Origin: Lysobacterales bacterium | Lineage (GTDB): Bacteria; Pseudomonadota; Gammaproteobacteria; Xanthomonadales; SZUA-36 | Direction of reading: 5' to 3' | Assembly (NCBI GenBank): GCA_014238945.1 | Contig: JABAAB010000047.1 | Coordinates: 1-64,000 of the forward strand | Length of the DNA: 64,000 nt | Shown here: piece after piece, positions 37,465 through 46,681 of the stretch | Layout: each line of letters begins with the position of its first letter | Numbering within the stretch: position 1 is the first letter of the stretch | Made by a program: the position numbers and the translations under genes | Notes under the pieces: model-generated | What the model was told of the DNA's origin: nothing | The model's database searches: none | What the model saw: the letters and a program-made list of their open reading frames with translations, nothing else

Positions 37465-39769
37465 GTCTGTGGCGAACTACGTGCATACCCCAACGGCCCA
37501 TGACAGTGCCGCCAAGCATGTGTCCGGCCAGGCCCGTTATGTCGATGACATGCCGGAACCAAAGGACCTGTTACATTGCTATATCGGCACCAGCACTTGT
37601 GCTCACGCCCGCATTAAAGCACTGAATCTGAGTGCTGTACGACGTGCACCGGGGGTGGTTGATGTCCTCACAGCCGGAGACATACCCGGAAGTAATGATA
37701 TCAGTCCGGTTCATATGCACGATGAACCGGTGCTGGCCCAAGATCTGGCCCAGTTTGCTGGTCAACCACTGTTTGCCGTGGTTGCGGAAACCCGCAAGCA
37801 GGCCAGACGGGCGGCACGACTGGCAGAGATAGATTACAGCGAGCTTCCAGTCGCACTGGATATCGAATCGGACCCGGAACATCAGTCTCATGTTCTGGAT
37901 TCCCGAATATTGCAGCGGGGTGAACCCGACACCGCACTGCCAGCGGCACCCAACAGGTTGACAGGTGAATTCCGGATCGGTGGACAGGATCACTTCTATC
38001 TCGAAGGACAGGTATCCATGGCCGTGCCGGGAGAAGACGGGGATATGCTGATACTGACCTCTTCCCAACACCCTTCTGAAGTCCAGCAATTGGTCGCGCG
38101 AAACCTTGGCCTACAGGACAATGATGTTACTGTCGAGGTGCGTCGGATGGGCGGAGCGTTTGGTGGCAAGGAAACCCAGGCTGCGCAGTGGGCGATCATT
38201 GCCGCACTGATGGCGAATGTCACCGGCAGACCGGTCAAACTGCGTCTGGACCGGGATGACGATATGCTCAGCACCGGCAAACGACATGATTTTCTGATCC
38301 GTTATGACGTGGGCTTCGATGACCAGGGGCGGATAGTCGCGGTCCTGTTTGACCACGCTGTACGGTGCGGGATTTCCGCGGATCTGTCCGGGCCGATAGC
38401 AGATCGTGCCATGTTCCACAGTGACAACGCCTATTACCTGTCTGATCTGCGCATCAATTCCTACCGCTGCAAGACCAACACGGTCTCAAATACTGCCTTT
38501 CGTGGATTTGGAGGCCCCCAGGGCATGCTCGGTATTGAACGGGTTATTGACGCCATAGCATGGCAGCTGGGTAAGGATCCGTTGTCTGTGCGTCTTGCCA
38601 ATCTTTATGGCTTGAAACAGCGCAATGTCACGCCCTACGGAATGGTTGTCCGCGACAATGTCATCAAAGAGTTGATCGCAGATTTATTGGTCACGTCCGA
38701 TTATGAACGGAGACGACGGCAGATAGACCGCTTCAACCGTGACAGCCCGGTGATCCGCAGGGGTATTGCATTGACACCGGCAAAATTCGGTATCTCATTT
38801 ACCACCACCTTTCTGAACCAGGCAGCTGCGTTGGTACACGTGTACAAGGATGGCAGTATTCACCTGAACCATGGCGGTACCGAGATGGGACAGGGACTGA
38901 TGATCAAGGTGGCACAAATTGTGGCGCAGGAATTCCAGGTTGATCTTGAGCGTATCAAGATTTCTGCAACCAACACCGGGAAAGTACCCAATACCACCGC
39001 CACTGCGGCTTCGGCGGGTACCGACATGAATGGCATGGCAGCCCGTGCCGCGGCGAGAAAAATCAAAAAGCGGTTGACCAGATTCGCAGCCGGTAAATTT
39101 GACGTCCCGGAGTCAGAAGTGACCTTTGGCAACAACCAGGTCATGGCGGGGGAACATACACTGGGTTTTGCCGAACTGGTTGCACAGGCCTGGCTGGGAA
39201 GGATTTCACTATCTGCAACCGGTTTCTATCGCACCCCGAAGATCCATTATGACCCCGAAACATTCAAAGGCCGCCCCTTTCTGTATTTTGCCTACGGTGC
39301 CGCGGTCACCGAGGTGGAGGTGGATTGCCTGACCGGCGAACACCGCATTCGCCAGGTCGATATCCTCTATGATGCCGGCCGGTCACTGAACCAGGCCATT
39401 GATTTGGGTCAGATTGAAGGCGGGTTCATACAAGGCGCGGGGTGGCTTACCACGGAAGAACTCTGGTGGGACGCCCAGGGCCATCTGCGTACCCACGCAC
39501 CTTCAACCTACAAGATCCCGACCTGTGGTGATATGCCAGGGTCGTTCAATGTCCGCATCTGGGACAAAGGCAGAAACCGGGAAAAGACCATCCACCGTTC
39601 CAAGGCCGTCGGTGAACCGCCACTGATGCTGGCCATATCGGTACACAGCGCCCTGAACCAGGCCATCGCTGGAAAACTGGCTGGAGACGCGCTGCCCGAG
39701 CTTGACTCGCCGGCCACGCCGGAAGCCATCCTCAACTGTCTGCACCAACACGGGAACCCGGAACAATAG
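37457..39769 (+). CDS. xdhB: Xanthine dehydrogenase molybdenum subunit XdhB
   Basis: XdhB oxidises hypoxanthine and xanthine to urate using the molybdenum cofactor. The 770-residue product shows the Moco-binding motifs MGGAFGGKE and AFRGFGGPQG, and the catalytic-Glu block KAVGEPPLML near the C-terminus. The ATG at 37457 is inside the end of xdhA. The accessory protein XdhC, needed to sulphurate Moco, is not in the window. Its cofactor is supplied by moaA, C, D, E and moeB at 3.9-7.4 kb plus genes elsewhere. Confidence 0.95.
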   Translation: MDESVANYVHTPTAHDSAAKHVSGQARYVDDMPEPKDLLHCYIGTSTCAHARIKALNLSAVRRAPGVVDVLTAGDIPGSNDISPVHMHDEPVLAQDLAQFAGQPLFAVVAETRKQARRAARLAEIDYSELPVALDIESDPEHQSHVLDSRILQRGEPDTALPAAPNRLTGEFRIGGQDHFYLEGQVSMAVPGEDGDMLILTSSQHPSEVQQLVARNLGLQDNDVTVEVRRMGGAFGGKETQAAQWAIIAALMANVTGRPVKLRLDRDDDMLSTGKRHDFLIRYDVGFDDQGRIVAVLFDHAVRCGISADLSGPIADRAMFHSDNAYYLSDLRINSYRCKTNTVSNTAFRGFGGPQGMLGIERVIDAIAWQLGKDPLSVRLANLYGLKQRNVTPYGMVVRDNVIKELIADLLVTSDYERRRRQIDRFNRDSPVIRRGIALTPAKFGISFTTTFLNQAAALVHVYKDGSIHLNHGGTEMGQGLMIKVAQIVAQEFQVDLERIKISATNTGKVPNTTATAASAGTDMNGMAARAAARKIKKRLTRFAAGKFDVPESEVTFGNNQVMAGEHTLGFAELVAQAWLGRISLSATGFYRTPKIHYDPETFKGRPFLYFAYGAAVTEVEVDCLTGEHRIRQVDILYDAGRSLNQAIDLGQIEGGFIQGAGWLTTEELWWDAQGHLRTHAPSTYKIPTCGDMPGSFNVRIWDKGRNREKTIHRSKAVGEPPLMLAISVHSALNQAIAGKLAGDALPELDSPATPEAILNCLHQHGNPEQ

Positions 39770-39771
39770 TC

Positions 39772-40968
39772 GTGGAAGCGCATCTGCACATGTGGCTGGA
39801 GCTGCTGGTACGCTGGGCCCATTTTATTGTCGGTATCGCATGGATTGGCGCTTCATTCTATTTCAATTGGCTGGAAAATCACCTGCAGCGCGAGCAGCGT
39901 CCGGATGGTGTCGCCGGTGACCTTTGGGCGGTGCATGGCGGTGGTTTCTATTACCTGAAGAAGTTCGCCGTGGCCCCGGGCGAACTTCCTCCCACCTTGC
40001 ACTGGTTCAAATGGGAGGCCTATGCCACCTGGATCAGTGGTATGACCTTGTTAATCATCATGTTCTACTGGAATGCACAGACCTATATGCTCAAACCCGG
40101 GTCGGGCGGGATATCAGCAGGGGCAGCCATCGCCATCGGTGCCGGTTCACTACTGGCCAGCTGGGTATTCTATGACCTGTTGTGCCGATCTGCCCTGGCA
40201 CAGCGTGAATGGTTGACCGGTCTGCTGTTGCTGACCTGGTTCGCGCTGCTGGCCTGGATCCTCAGTTCCTGGTTAAGTGACCGTGCAGCGTACATACACG
40301 TTGGTGCGGCCATCGGCACCGTCATGGTCGCCAACGTATTCCGGGTCATAATTCCCGCGCATAGAGAACTGGTTGACGCGGTCAGCGAACAACGCACACC
40401 GGATGCGAGCAAGGGCCTTAACGCACTGCAACGCTCCCGGCACAACAATTATTTCACTCTGCCGGTGTTATTCATCATGCTCAGTGCACACTACCCCGCC
40501 ACCTACGGACACCCGTACAACTGGCTGGTACTGCTGGTCTTTTCACTGGCGGCGGTTGCCATCAGGCATTTCTTCAACATCCGCCATCTGCCGGGCTTCA
40601 CCGCCTGGCCGCTGATACCTGCTGCCCTGTTGCTTGTAGGATTGATTCTGTTCACTGCGCCGGGAACACGCAGCTTAGAAAGCAGCGTGGACGTGGACAC
40701 GGTAATTGATACCGACACCGTGTTGGAAATAGTCCATCAGCGTTGCAGCAACTGCCATGCAGCTGTTCCGGAGTTTGCAGGTCTTGCCACCGCACCACTC
40801 GGTGTGGAACTGGATACTTCCCAAAAACTGGAACTGCACGCGCAACGGGTATTTCATACCACGGTTACCGTACGCACCATGCCGTTGGGCAACCTGACCC
40901 GGATGACGGAGGAGGAACGGCAGATCATTGCCGACTGGTATGGTAGCCGCACAGCGGGTGAACCCTGA
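39772..40968 (+). CDS. puuD: Membrane urate hydroxylase PuuD with cytochrome c domain
   Basis: PuuD oxidises urate to 5-hydroxyisourate at the membrane, replacing soluble uricase. The 398-residue protein has about eight spans with RWAHFIVGIAWIGASFYF, the AVHGGGFYYL block and KWEAYATWISG. Near residue 322 there is a C-terminal haem c site, CSNCH, preceded by a linker rich in Asp and Thr. Electrons likely go to the respiratory chain. It starts with GTG two bases after the xdhB stop; the conserved N-terminus supports that start. Confidence 0.92.
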   Translation: MEAHLHMWLELLVRWAHFIVGIAWIGASFYFNWLENHLQREQRPDGVAGDLWAVHGGGFYYLKKFAVAPGELPPTLHWFKWEAYATWISGMTLLIIMFYWNAQTYMLKPGSGGISAGAAIAIGAGSLLASWVFYDLLCRSALAQREWLTGLLLLTWFALLAWILSSWLSDRAAYIHVGAAIGTVMVANVFRVIIPAHRELVDAVSEQRTPDASKGLNALQRSRHNNYFTLPVLFIMLSAHYPATYGHPYNWLVLLVFSLAAVAIRHFFNIRHLPGFTAWPLIPAALLLVGLILFTAPGTRSLESSVDVDTVIDTDTVLEIVHQRCSNCHAAVPEFAGLATAPLGVELDTSQKLELHAQRVFHTTVTVRTMPLGNLTRMTEEERQIIADWYGSRTAGEP

Positions 40969-41071
40969 ATTGAGTTGAACGGTTACTTACACGCCACGGA
41001 CTCAGGGGCAACGGCCACCCATTCTCACTATAATCAGCTCCGACAATCAACAAGCCGGCCGGAGCGCAACA

Positions 41072-41643
41072 GTGAAATTCACTCGCAATACCCGCACCAC
41101 ATTCCTGACCTTTCTATTTTCAGTTCAGCCGCCTGGGCTGGTAACGGCGGTATACCCGTGGCCGGCAATGAAGCCTGCATGCAGGGTACGTTGGCCGAAT
41201 TGGGACAGTATCTCGGTAACTGGGATATCGAAGATTCCACTTTGAGCCAGGAGGAAGGTGGCTGGGTAGCGGGCCCCGGTGCGCGCTGGAATTTCATTTG
41301 TCTGGGCAGTGGTAAAGAAAACGGCACGGCCATACAGGACTTCTGGTTACCACCGGACGGTAAAGTTGGAACCAATCTGCGCACCTACAATACCGAGACA
41401 CAGTCCTGGGATATTGCCTGGACCATCACCGGCATGAGTGGCTTTGCCCATTTCCAGGCAAAAAAAGATGACTCCGGAAACATCGTCATGCACTACAAGT
41501 CACCACTCCCGGATCCGAACCGGCGTATTACCTTTTTTCCACCCGACGCCAATGGCTGGAAGTGGAAACTTGAATTCGCCATCGGCGAAGACGGTGCATG
41601 GGTGGAGGTTTACAGGATCAGCGCAACCCCGTCCGTTCAGTAA
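41072..41643 (+). pseudogene. Secreted DUF1579-like protein, signal peptide out of frame by one base
   Basis: The body of the gene (GNGGIPVAGNEAC onward, ending at 41643) reads in one frame and looks like a calycin/DUF1579-type domain (LGNWDIE, WLPPDGKVGTNLRTYN, ITGMSGFAHFQ). The likely start, GTG 41072 with GGAG 7 bases before it, is in another frame and encodes a basic, hydrophobic signal peptide (KFTRNTRTTFLTFLF). Adding one T to the T-run at 41117-41120 would join the two as a signal peptide ending in SSAAWA. Either a sequencing error, a true frameshift mutation or slippage is possible. Without joining, the body frame can only start upstream at a TTG with no signal. Confidence 0.6.
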
Positions 41644-41672
41644 CCCGGATATTATTTCCGTGGTGTCATAGC

Positions 41673-41700
41673 AAAATAATAATACGGGCAAACTCGCCCG
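41673..41700 (-). terminator. Probable intrinsic terminator after lysS
   Basis: On the minus strand CGGGC and GCCCG form a 5-bp stem around GAGTTT, followed by a T-rich stretch interrupted by A (TATTATTATTTT). It lies 18 bases past the lysS stop and ends the long carA-to-lysS gene series. Confidence 0.5.
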
Positions 41701-41718
41701 CCCGGCATGATCTCTTGC

Positions 41719-43242
41719 TCAGGCTTCCGGACGCATATGCGGAAACAGCAGCACATCACGGATGGATGCGGCATCGGTCATCAACATGACCAGGCGGTCG
41801 ATACCGATACCTTCGCCCGCGGTTGGCGGCATACCGTACTCCAAAGCCCGGATATAGTCCGAATCGTAATGCATGGCTTCGAGATCACCCTGGTCTTTTT
41901 GCGCCACCTGAGCGCGGAACCGGTCTGCCTGGTCCTCCGGATCGTTCAATTCCGAAAATCCGTTGGCAATCTCACGGCCACATATAAATAATTCAAATCG
42001 ATCGGTAACCCGGTGATCATTATCATTTCGTCGTGACAGAGGTGATACTTCCGTGGGGTAGTGGGTAATAAACACCGGGTCGGTGAGTTTCGATTCTACC
42101 GTCGCTTCAAACAACTCCATTAACAGCTTACCGCCACCCCAGTTGTCTTCAGTGTGGATATCCCGGGTCTTGCATGCGCCAAGCAGTGTCTCAATGTCCC
42201 ACAAGTCAGTATCGGCGAGGTCCGGATTGTATCCCCGTACGGCATCTTCGACACTCAGCCGTGCAAATTCCGCCCCAAAATCAAGGTTCTGTCCCTGGTA
42301 CTCGATCCGGGCGCCACCATGGACCGCTATCGCCATGTCACGCAGCATGGTTTCGGTCAGATCCATCAGGTCATTGTAATCAGCGTAGGCCCAGTAAAAT
42401 TCAAGCATGGTGAATTCGGGGTTATGACGTGTGGACATGCCCTCATTCCGAAAATTGCGATTGACCTCGTAGACCCGTTCCAGACCACCTACGGTCAGAC
42501 GTTTCAGATACAGTTCCGGTGCGATGCGCAGATACATATCGAGGTCCAGCGCGTTGTGGTGGGTTACGAATGGACGTGCTGCCGCACCACCGGGAATCGG
42601 GTGCATCATGGGTGTTTCGACCTCCAGAAATTCACGACCTGGGGCTTCCATAAAATCCCGCACAAAGCGGATGATCTTTGAGCGGGTGCGAAAAACCTGC
42701 TTTGATTCTTCATTGATGATCAAGTCGACGTAACGCTGGCGATAGCGGGTTTCGGTATCTGTCAGGCCATGCCACTTTTCAGGTAGTGGCCGCAACGATT
42801 TGGACAATAGCCTGAGTTGTGAAGGCTTGATCGACAGTTCACCTTTCTGGGTTCGAAAAATTGCCCCACTGCCACCGATGATGTCACCGATATCCCATTG
42901 CTTGAACTGTTGATACAGCCCCTCAGGCAGGTTGTCACGCTGCACCACGAACTGCATGGTACCCGCGCCATCGCGCACATTGACAAAGGCGATTTTTCCC
43001 ATCACGCGTTTGGCCATCATACGACCTGCCAGGCTGAATGATTCATCAACACCCGCCAGGGTCTCGGTGTCATCCTCTCCAAAACGCCGCTGCAACTCTA
43101 CTGAACTGGTATTGGGATGAAAATCATTCGGGTAGGCATTGCCCCGCTCCCGGAGTGCGCTCAGCTTATCCCGGCGCTCGGCGATCAAGCGGTTTTCATC
43201 GGGGATCTTCACAGCGCCCTGGTTTTGTTTTTTGTTGCTCAA
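41719..43242 (-). CDS. lysS: Lysyl-tRNA synthetase, class II
   Basis: LysS charges tRNA-Lys. The 507-residue enzyme has an N-terminal OB-fold anticodon domain ([25 protein letters not shown]) and class II motifs, motif 2 as [18 protein letters not shown] and motif 3 as [10 protein letters not shown]. The TTG start overlaps the prfB stop (TTGA), so translation is coupled. The prfB-lysS pair is standard in gammaproteobacteria. Confidence 0.96.
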   Translation of the reverse strand: MSNKKQNQGAVKIPDENRLIAERRDKLSALRERGNAYPNDFHPNTSSVELQRRFGEDDTETLAGVDESFSLAGRMMAKRVMGKIAFVNVRDGAGTMQFVVQRDNLPEGLYQQFKQWDIGDIIGGSGAIFRTQKGELSIKPSQLRLLSKSLRPLPEKWHGLTDTETRYRQRYVDLIINEESKQVFRTRSKIIRFVRDFMEAPGREFLEVETPMMHPIPGGAAARPFVTHHNALDLDMYLRIAPELYLKRLTVGGLERVYEVNRNFRNEGMSTRHNPEFTMLEFYWAYADYNDLMDLTETMLRDMAIAVHGGARIEYQGQNLDFGAEFARLSVEDAVRGYNPDLADTDLWDIETLLGACKTRDIHTEDNWGGGKLLMELFEATVESKLTDPVFITHYPTEVSPLSRRNDNDHRVTDRFELFICGREIANGFSELNDPEDQADRFRAQVAQKDQGDLEAMHYDSDYIRALEYGMPPTAGEGIGIDRLVMLMTDAASIRDVLLFPHMRPEA

Positions 43243-44382
43243 CTATTCATACCTTTTCTATTCGGGTCTGTTGGCAGGACCTCGCCCGACAATCCCTGTT
43301 TCAGGGATGCCTCAACAAACTGATCCAGGTCTCCGTCCAGCACGGCCTGGGTGTTGCCGGTTTCGACATTTGTTCTCAGGTCCTTGATACGGGACTGATC
43401 CAGAACATAGGACCGAATCTGGCTACCCCAGCCAATATCTGACTTGGAGTCTTCCAGTTGCTGGCTTTCGGCACTCCGCTTCAGCAACTCAAGTTCGTAT
43501 AACTTGGCACGCAATTGCTTCATCGCGTGATCCTTGTTCTTGTGTTGTGAGCGATCATTTTGACACTGTACTACGGTATTCGTCGGAATATGTGTAATCC
43601 GTACCGCGGATTCGGTGCGGTTGACGTGCTGGCCACCGGCGCCGGAAGCCCGGTAGACATCGATTCGCAAATCAGCCGGATTGATATCTATTTCGATGTC
43701 GTCATCAACCTCGGGTGAAACAAATACCGCTGCAAATGAGGTATGTCGGCGATTCCCTGAATCAAATGGTGACTTTCTGACCAGGCGGTGGACGCCGATT
43801 TCGGTCCTGCACCAGCCATACGCGTAATCACCGGTTACGTGAATGGTGGCACTTTTTATACCCGCAACTTCGCCCGAAGAAACTTCGATCAGGTCGGATT
43901 TCCAACCACGGCGTTCCACCCAGCGCAGATACATACGCAATAGCATCTCGGCCCAGTCCTGGGCCTCGGTGCCACCGGAACCGGCCTGGATTTCGAGATA
44001 ACAGGGGTTGGCATCCATTTCGCCACTGAACATACGCTGGAACTCCAGTTTTCCGACTTGAGTTCCAATTTCTTTAAGTTCTGCAAGCACCGAATCAACA
44101 ATATCCTCATCGGCCTCCTCGATGGCCATTTCCAACATCTCGGTATTTTCAGAAAGTCCCAGCGCCACCTGGTCCAGGGTATTGACTATGCCCTCGAGTC
44201 GCGCCCGCTCACGCCCCATATCCTGTGCCTTTGCAGGTTGGTTCCAGATTTCGGGATTCTCCAACTCACGACTTACTTCTTCCAACCGGTCCCTTTTGCC
44301 GGCATAGTCAAAGGTACCCCCTAAGCGCAACAGAGCGGCGCTGCAGGTCTTCTAGCTGAATGCTTATCTGGTTGGTTTCCAC
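43239..44382 (-). CDS. prfB: Peptide chain release factor 2, programmed +1 frameshift
   Basis: RF2 reads UGA and UAA stops. The gene is split: a first frame starts at GTG 44382 ([17 protein letters not shown]) and reaches CTT TGA at 44313-44308 after 24 codons; a +1 shift on CTT continues as [11 protein letters not shown] to 43239. An internal Shine-Dalgarno AGGGGG at 44322-44317 precedes the slip codon with E. coli spacing. SPF (KSPFDSG) and GGQ (GAGGQHVN) motifs are present. The product is about 380 residues with a C-terminal extension of about 15. Low RF2 raises shifting, so the gene is autoregulated. Confidence 0.96.
44308..44322 (-). promoter_or_regulatory. prfB programmed frameshift site
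   Basis: On the minus strand the site reads AGGGGG TAC CTT TGA C. The AGGGGG acts as a ribosome-binding stimulator, CTT is the slippery codon and the in-frame TGA is the sensor for RF2 level. The layout is identical to the classical bacterial site. Confidence 0.95.
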
Positions 44383-44458
44383 GCAAATTAACCTGGCTTG
44401 ATGTCGGTAAAATTAACAGCGGTGCATTTTACACCAAGGCGGCCTTGACGAGTGACAT

Positions 44459-46195
44459 TTATGCAAGAATCTGGTCAATCATCAACTGGCATGTTTTGCG
44501 GCCACGGAAATGATTCACATCCAGTTTGTAAACCAGACTGGTCATATTCGGGTCCGGCAGATCTTCAGGCAGTCGCCCAAAGGCAATCGCATCAATGGCC
44601 ACTTGTCCACCCACCGGTCTCAATTGCATTTTCAGGTGTGCCCCGCCAACCACCCTTCGGTTTTCAATGTGAAACCGCCCCTCGAACACCGGTTCAGGAA
44701 ATAGTTGTCCCCAGGGTCCCAGGTCACGTAATTCTTCGGCAAAATCCAGGTTGATGTCCTGCGGTTGCAGTTCACCGTCGGTCAATATCACGTTGTCCAG
44801 AGTTCTGCCGGCAAGAAAATGTTTGACCGACTCGGTCAGCGCCTGTTTGAAACTCTGCAGCCCATCGGCCGGCAGGGTCAGCCCGGCAGCCATTGCATGA
44901 CCGCCAAAGGCCAGGATCAAGCCGGGATGTAATGCATCAACACGGGCCAGCACATCACGGATGTGCAGACCACTCACCGATCGAGCCGAGCCCTTTAATA
45001 CCCCGGAGCCTGTAGTTTCCGGGGCAAACGCAATGACCGGCCGGTGTATTGCGTCCTTAATTCGGGATGCCACCAGACCCACGATGCCCTGGTGCCAACC
45101 GTCGTCATACAGGCACAGGGCTGCGGGCGGGTCTGCCTTGTCCAGTTTGTTGAGTATGGAACTTAACTGATCGAGGGCATCGCGTTGCATCTGTTCCTGC
45201 CTGGCCCGTCGCTGATGATTCAGTGTATCGAGTTCACCTGCCAGTTCCATGGCCTCTTCGCGGTCATCGGTGAGCAGGCAGCGGATACCTATTCCCATGT
45301 CTTGCATACGACCCGCCGCATTGAGCCGGGGAGCAACCGCAAAGGCCAGGTCAGATGCGACGATGTGGCGGTAATCTCTCTTGCCCAGCCTCAACAGGGC
45401 CAGCAAACCCGGGCTGCACAGACCATGGCGGATTCGTTCCATACCCTGGCGAACCAGGATGCGGTTATTGCCGTCGAGCGGTACCAGGTCAGCGACCGTA
45501 CCCAGCGCCACCAGGTCCAGAAGCTGCGCGAGGTTGGGCTCGGATCTCGGCAGAGTAAACCAGTCGCGTTCGCGCAATGCACCCCGCACTACCCCCATCA
45601 GGTAGAAGACCACTCCCACACCGGCCAGCGCCTTGCTGGGGAACTGGTCCCCATGGCAATTCGGATTGACGATGGCATGCGCGTTGGGCAGAACCTCACC
45701 GGGTAAGTGGTGGTCAGTAACAATTACCGTACATCCAAATTTACGTGCCAGTGCAACACCATTGTTTGAACTGATGCCGGAGTCCACCGTCACCAGCACA
45801 TCGGGCGGGTTGTCTTTAAAGGTTTCTACCAGGGCGGTAGTGAGTCCATAACCAAACTCAAAACGATTGGGTACCCGGAAATCAACTTTTTTCGCAGCCA
45901 TCAATTGCAACGCACGTACGGCGACGGCCGTACCGGTTGCACCATCCGCGTCAAAATCCCCGACAATCAGTATCTTCTGTCCATTGACAATGGCATCGGC
46001 AAGTATGGTGGCTGCCCGTTTGACACCGGACAAATTTGCAGGTGATTGCAAACGACTCAAGACCAGGTCCAGTGACTCTTCTGAGGTGATATTGCGTGCC
46101 AGCAGGATTCGGCGAACAACCGGGTGCATGGATTGTGGAAGATGGTCGTTGTCTAGCGTGATTTCCCGGGGTCGGACCGCTCGGTTTGTGTGCAT
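44459..46195 (-). CDS. recJ: Single-strand-specific exonuclease RecJ
   Basis: RecJ is a 5'-3' single-strand DNA exonuclease of recombination and mismatch repair. The 578-residue protein has the DHH-superfamily metal motifs: DFDADG at 80-85, VDSGIS and TDHH around residue 160, and the DHHA1-type GGHAMAAGLT. It is placed between greA (3-base gap) and prfB (76-base gap), a known gene order. Confidence 0.96.
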   Translation of the reverse strand: MHTNRAVRPREITLDNDHLPQSMHPVVRRILLARNITSEESLDLVLSRLQSPANLSGVKRAATILADAIVNGQKILIVGDFDADGATGTAVAVRALQLMAAKKVDFRVPNRFEFGYGLTTALVETFKDNPPDVLVTVDSGISSNNGVALARKFGCTVIVTDHHLPGEVLPNAHAIVNPNCHGDQFPSKALAGVGVVFYLMGVVRGALRERDWFTLPRSEPNLAQLLDLVALGTVADLVPLDGNNRILVRQGMERIRHGLCSPGLLALLRLGKRDYRHIVASDLAFAVAPRLNAAGRMQDMGIGIRCLLTDDREEAMELAGELDTLNHQRRARQEQMQRDALDQLSSILNKLDKADPPAALCLYDDGWHQGIVGLVASRIKDAIHRPVIAFAPETTGSGVLKGSARSVSGLHIRDVLARVDALHPGLILAFGGHAMAAGLTLPADGLQSFKQALTESVKHFLAGRTLDNVILTDGELQPQDINLDFAEELRDLGPWGQLFPEPVFEGRFHIENRRVVGGAHLKMQLRPVGGQVAIDAIAFGRLPEDLPDPNMTSLVYKLDVNHFRGRKTCQLMIDQILA

Positions 46196-46198
46196 GCC

Positions 46199-46675
46199 CT
46201 AAAGGTACTCAACACGGATGATCTCGTAGATCATTTCACCACCCGGCGCCTTGACCACAATTTCATCGCCCTCCAGACGTCCAATCATGGCCCGGGCAAT
46301 GGGTGACGTAATCGCGATACGTCTTTCCTTGATATCTGCCTCCAGGTCGCCGACGACCTGGTAGGTAATCTCGGCTTCCGTTTCGATATCATACAAAGTC
46401 ACGGTTGCACCAAATACCACCTTGCCGGCCGCATTGAGCTTGGACACTTCGATGATCCTGGCAGTTGACAAGCCCGACTCGATACGCTGAATTCGGCCTT
46501 CGATAAATCCTTGTTGCTCCCTGGCCGCATGGTATTCCGCGTTTTCTTTCAGATCACCGTGAGCACGGGCTTCTGCGATTGCGGCGATGACTCGCGGGCG
46601 GTCCACTTTTTTCAGCTGCGTAACTTCGGTACGCAGCCGGTCGGCACCGCGGTCTGTTAAAGGTGGTCTGTTCAT
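46199..46675 (-). CDS. greA: Transcript cleavage factor GreA
   Basis: GreA enters the RNA polymerase secondary channel and stimulates cleavage of backtracked RNA. The 158-residue protein has the N-terminal coiled coil with acidic tip ([16 protein letters not shown]) and the C-terminal FKBP-like domain ending IYEIIRVEY. It follows carB by 6 bases in the conserved carA-carB-greA order. Confidence 0.95.
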   Translation of the reverse strand: MNRPPLTDRGADRLRTEVTQLKKVDRPRVIAAIAEARAHGDLKENAEYHAAREQQGFIEGRIQRIESGLSTARIIEVSKLNAAGKVVFGATVTLYDIETEAEITYQVVGDLEADIKERRIAITSPIARAMIGRLEGDEIVVKAPGGEMIYEIIRVEYL

Positions 46676-46681
46676 GTCTTT

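Noticed and set aside
40975..41071. Upstream extension of the secreted gene from the TTG at 40975
   Set aside because: It would add a polar, unconserved N-terminus, whereas GTG 41072 has a good ribosome site and encodes a signal peptide in the other frame.
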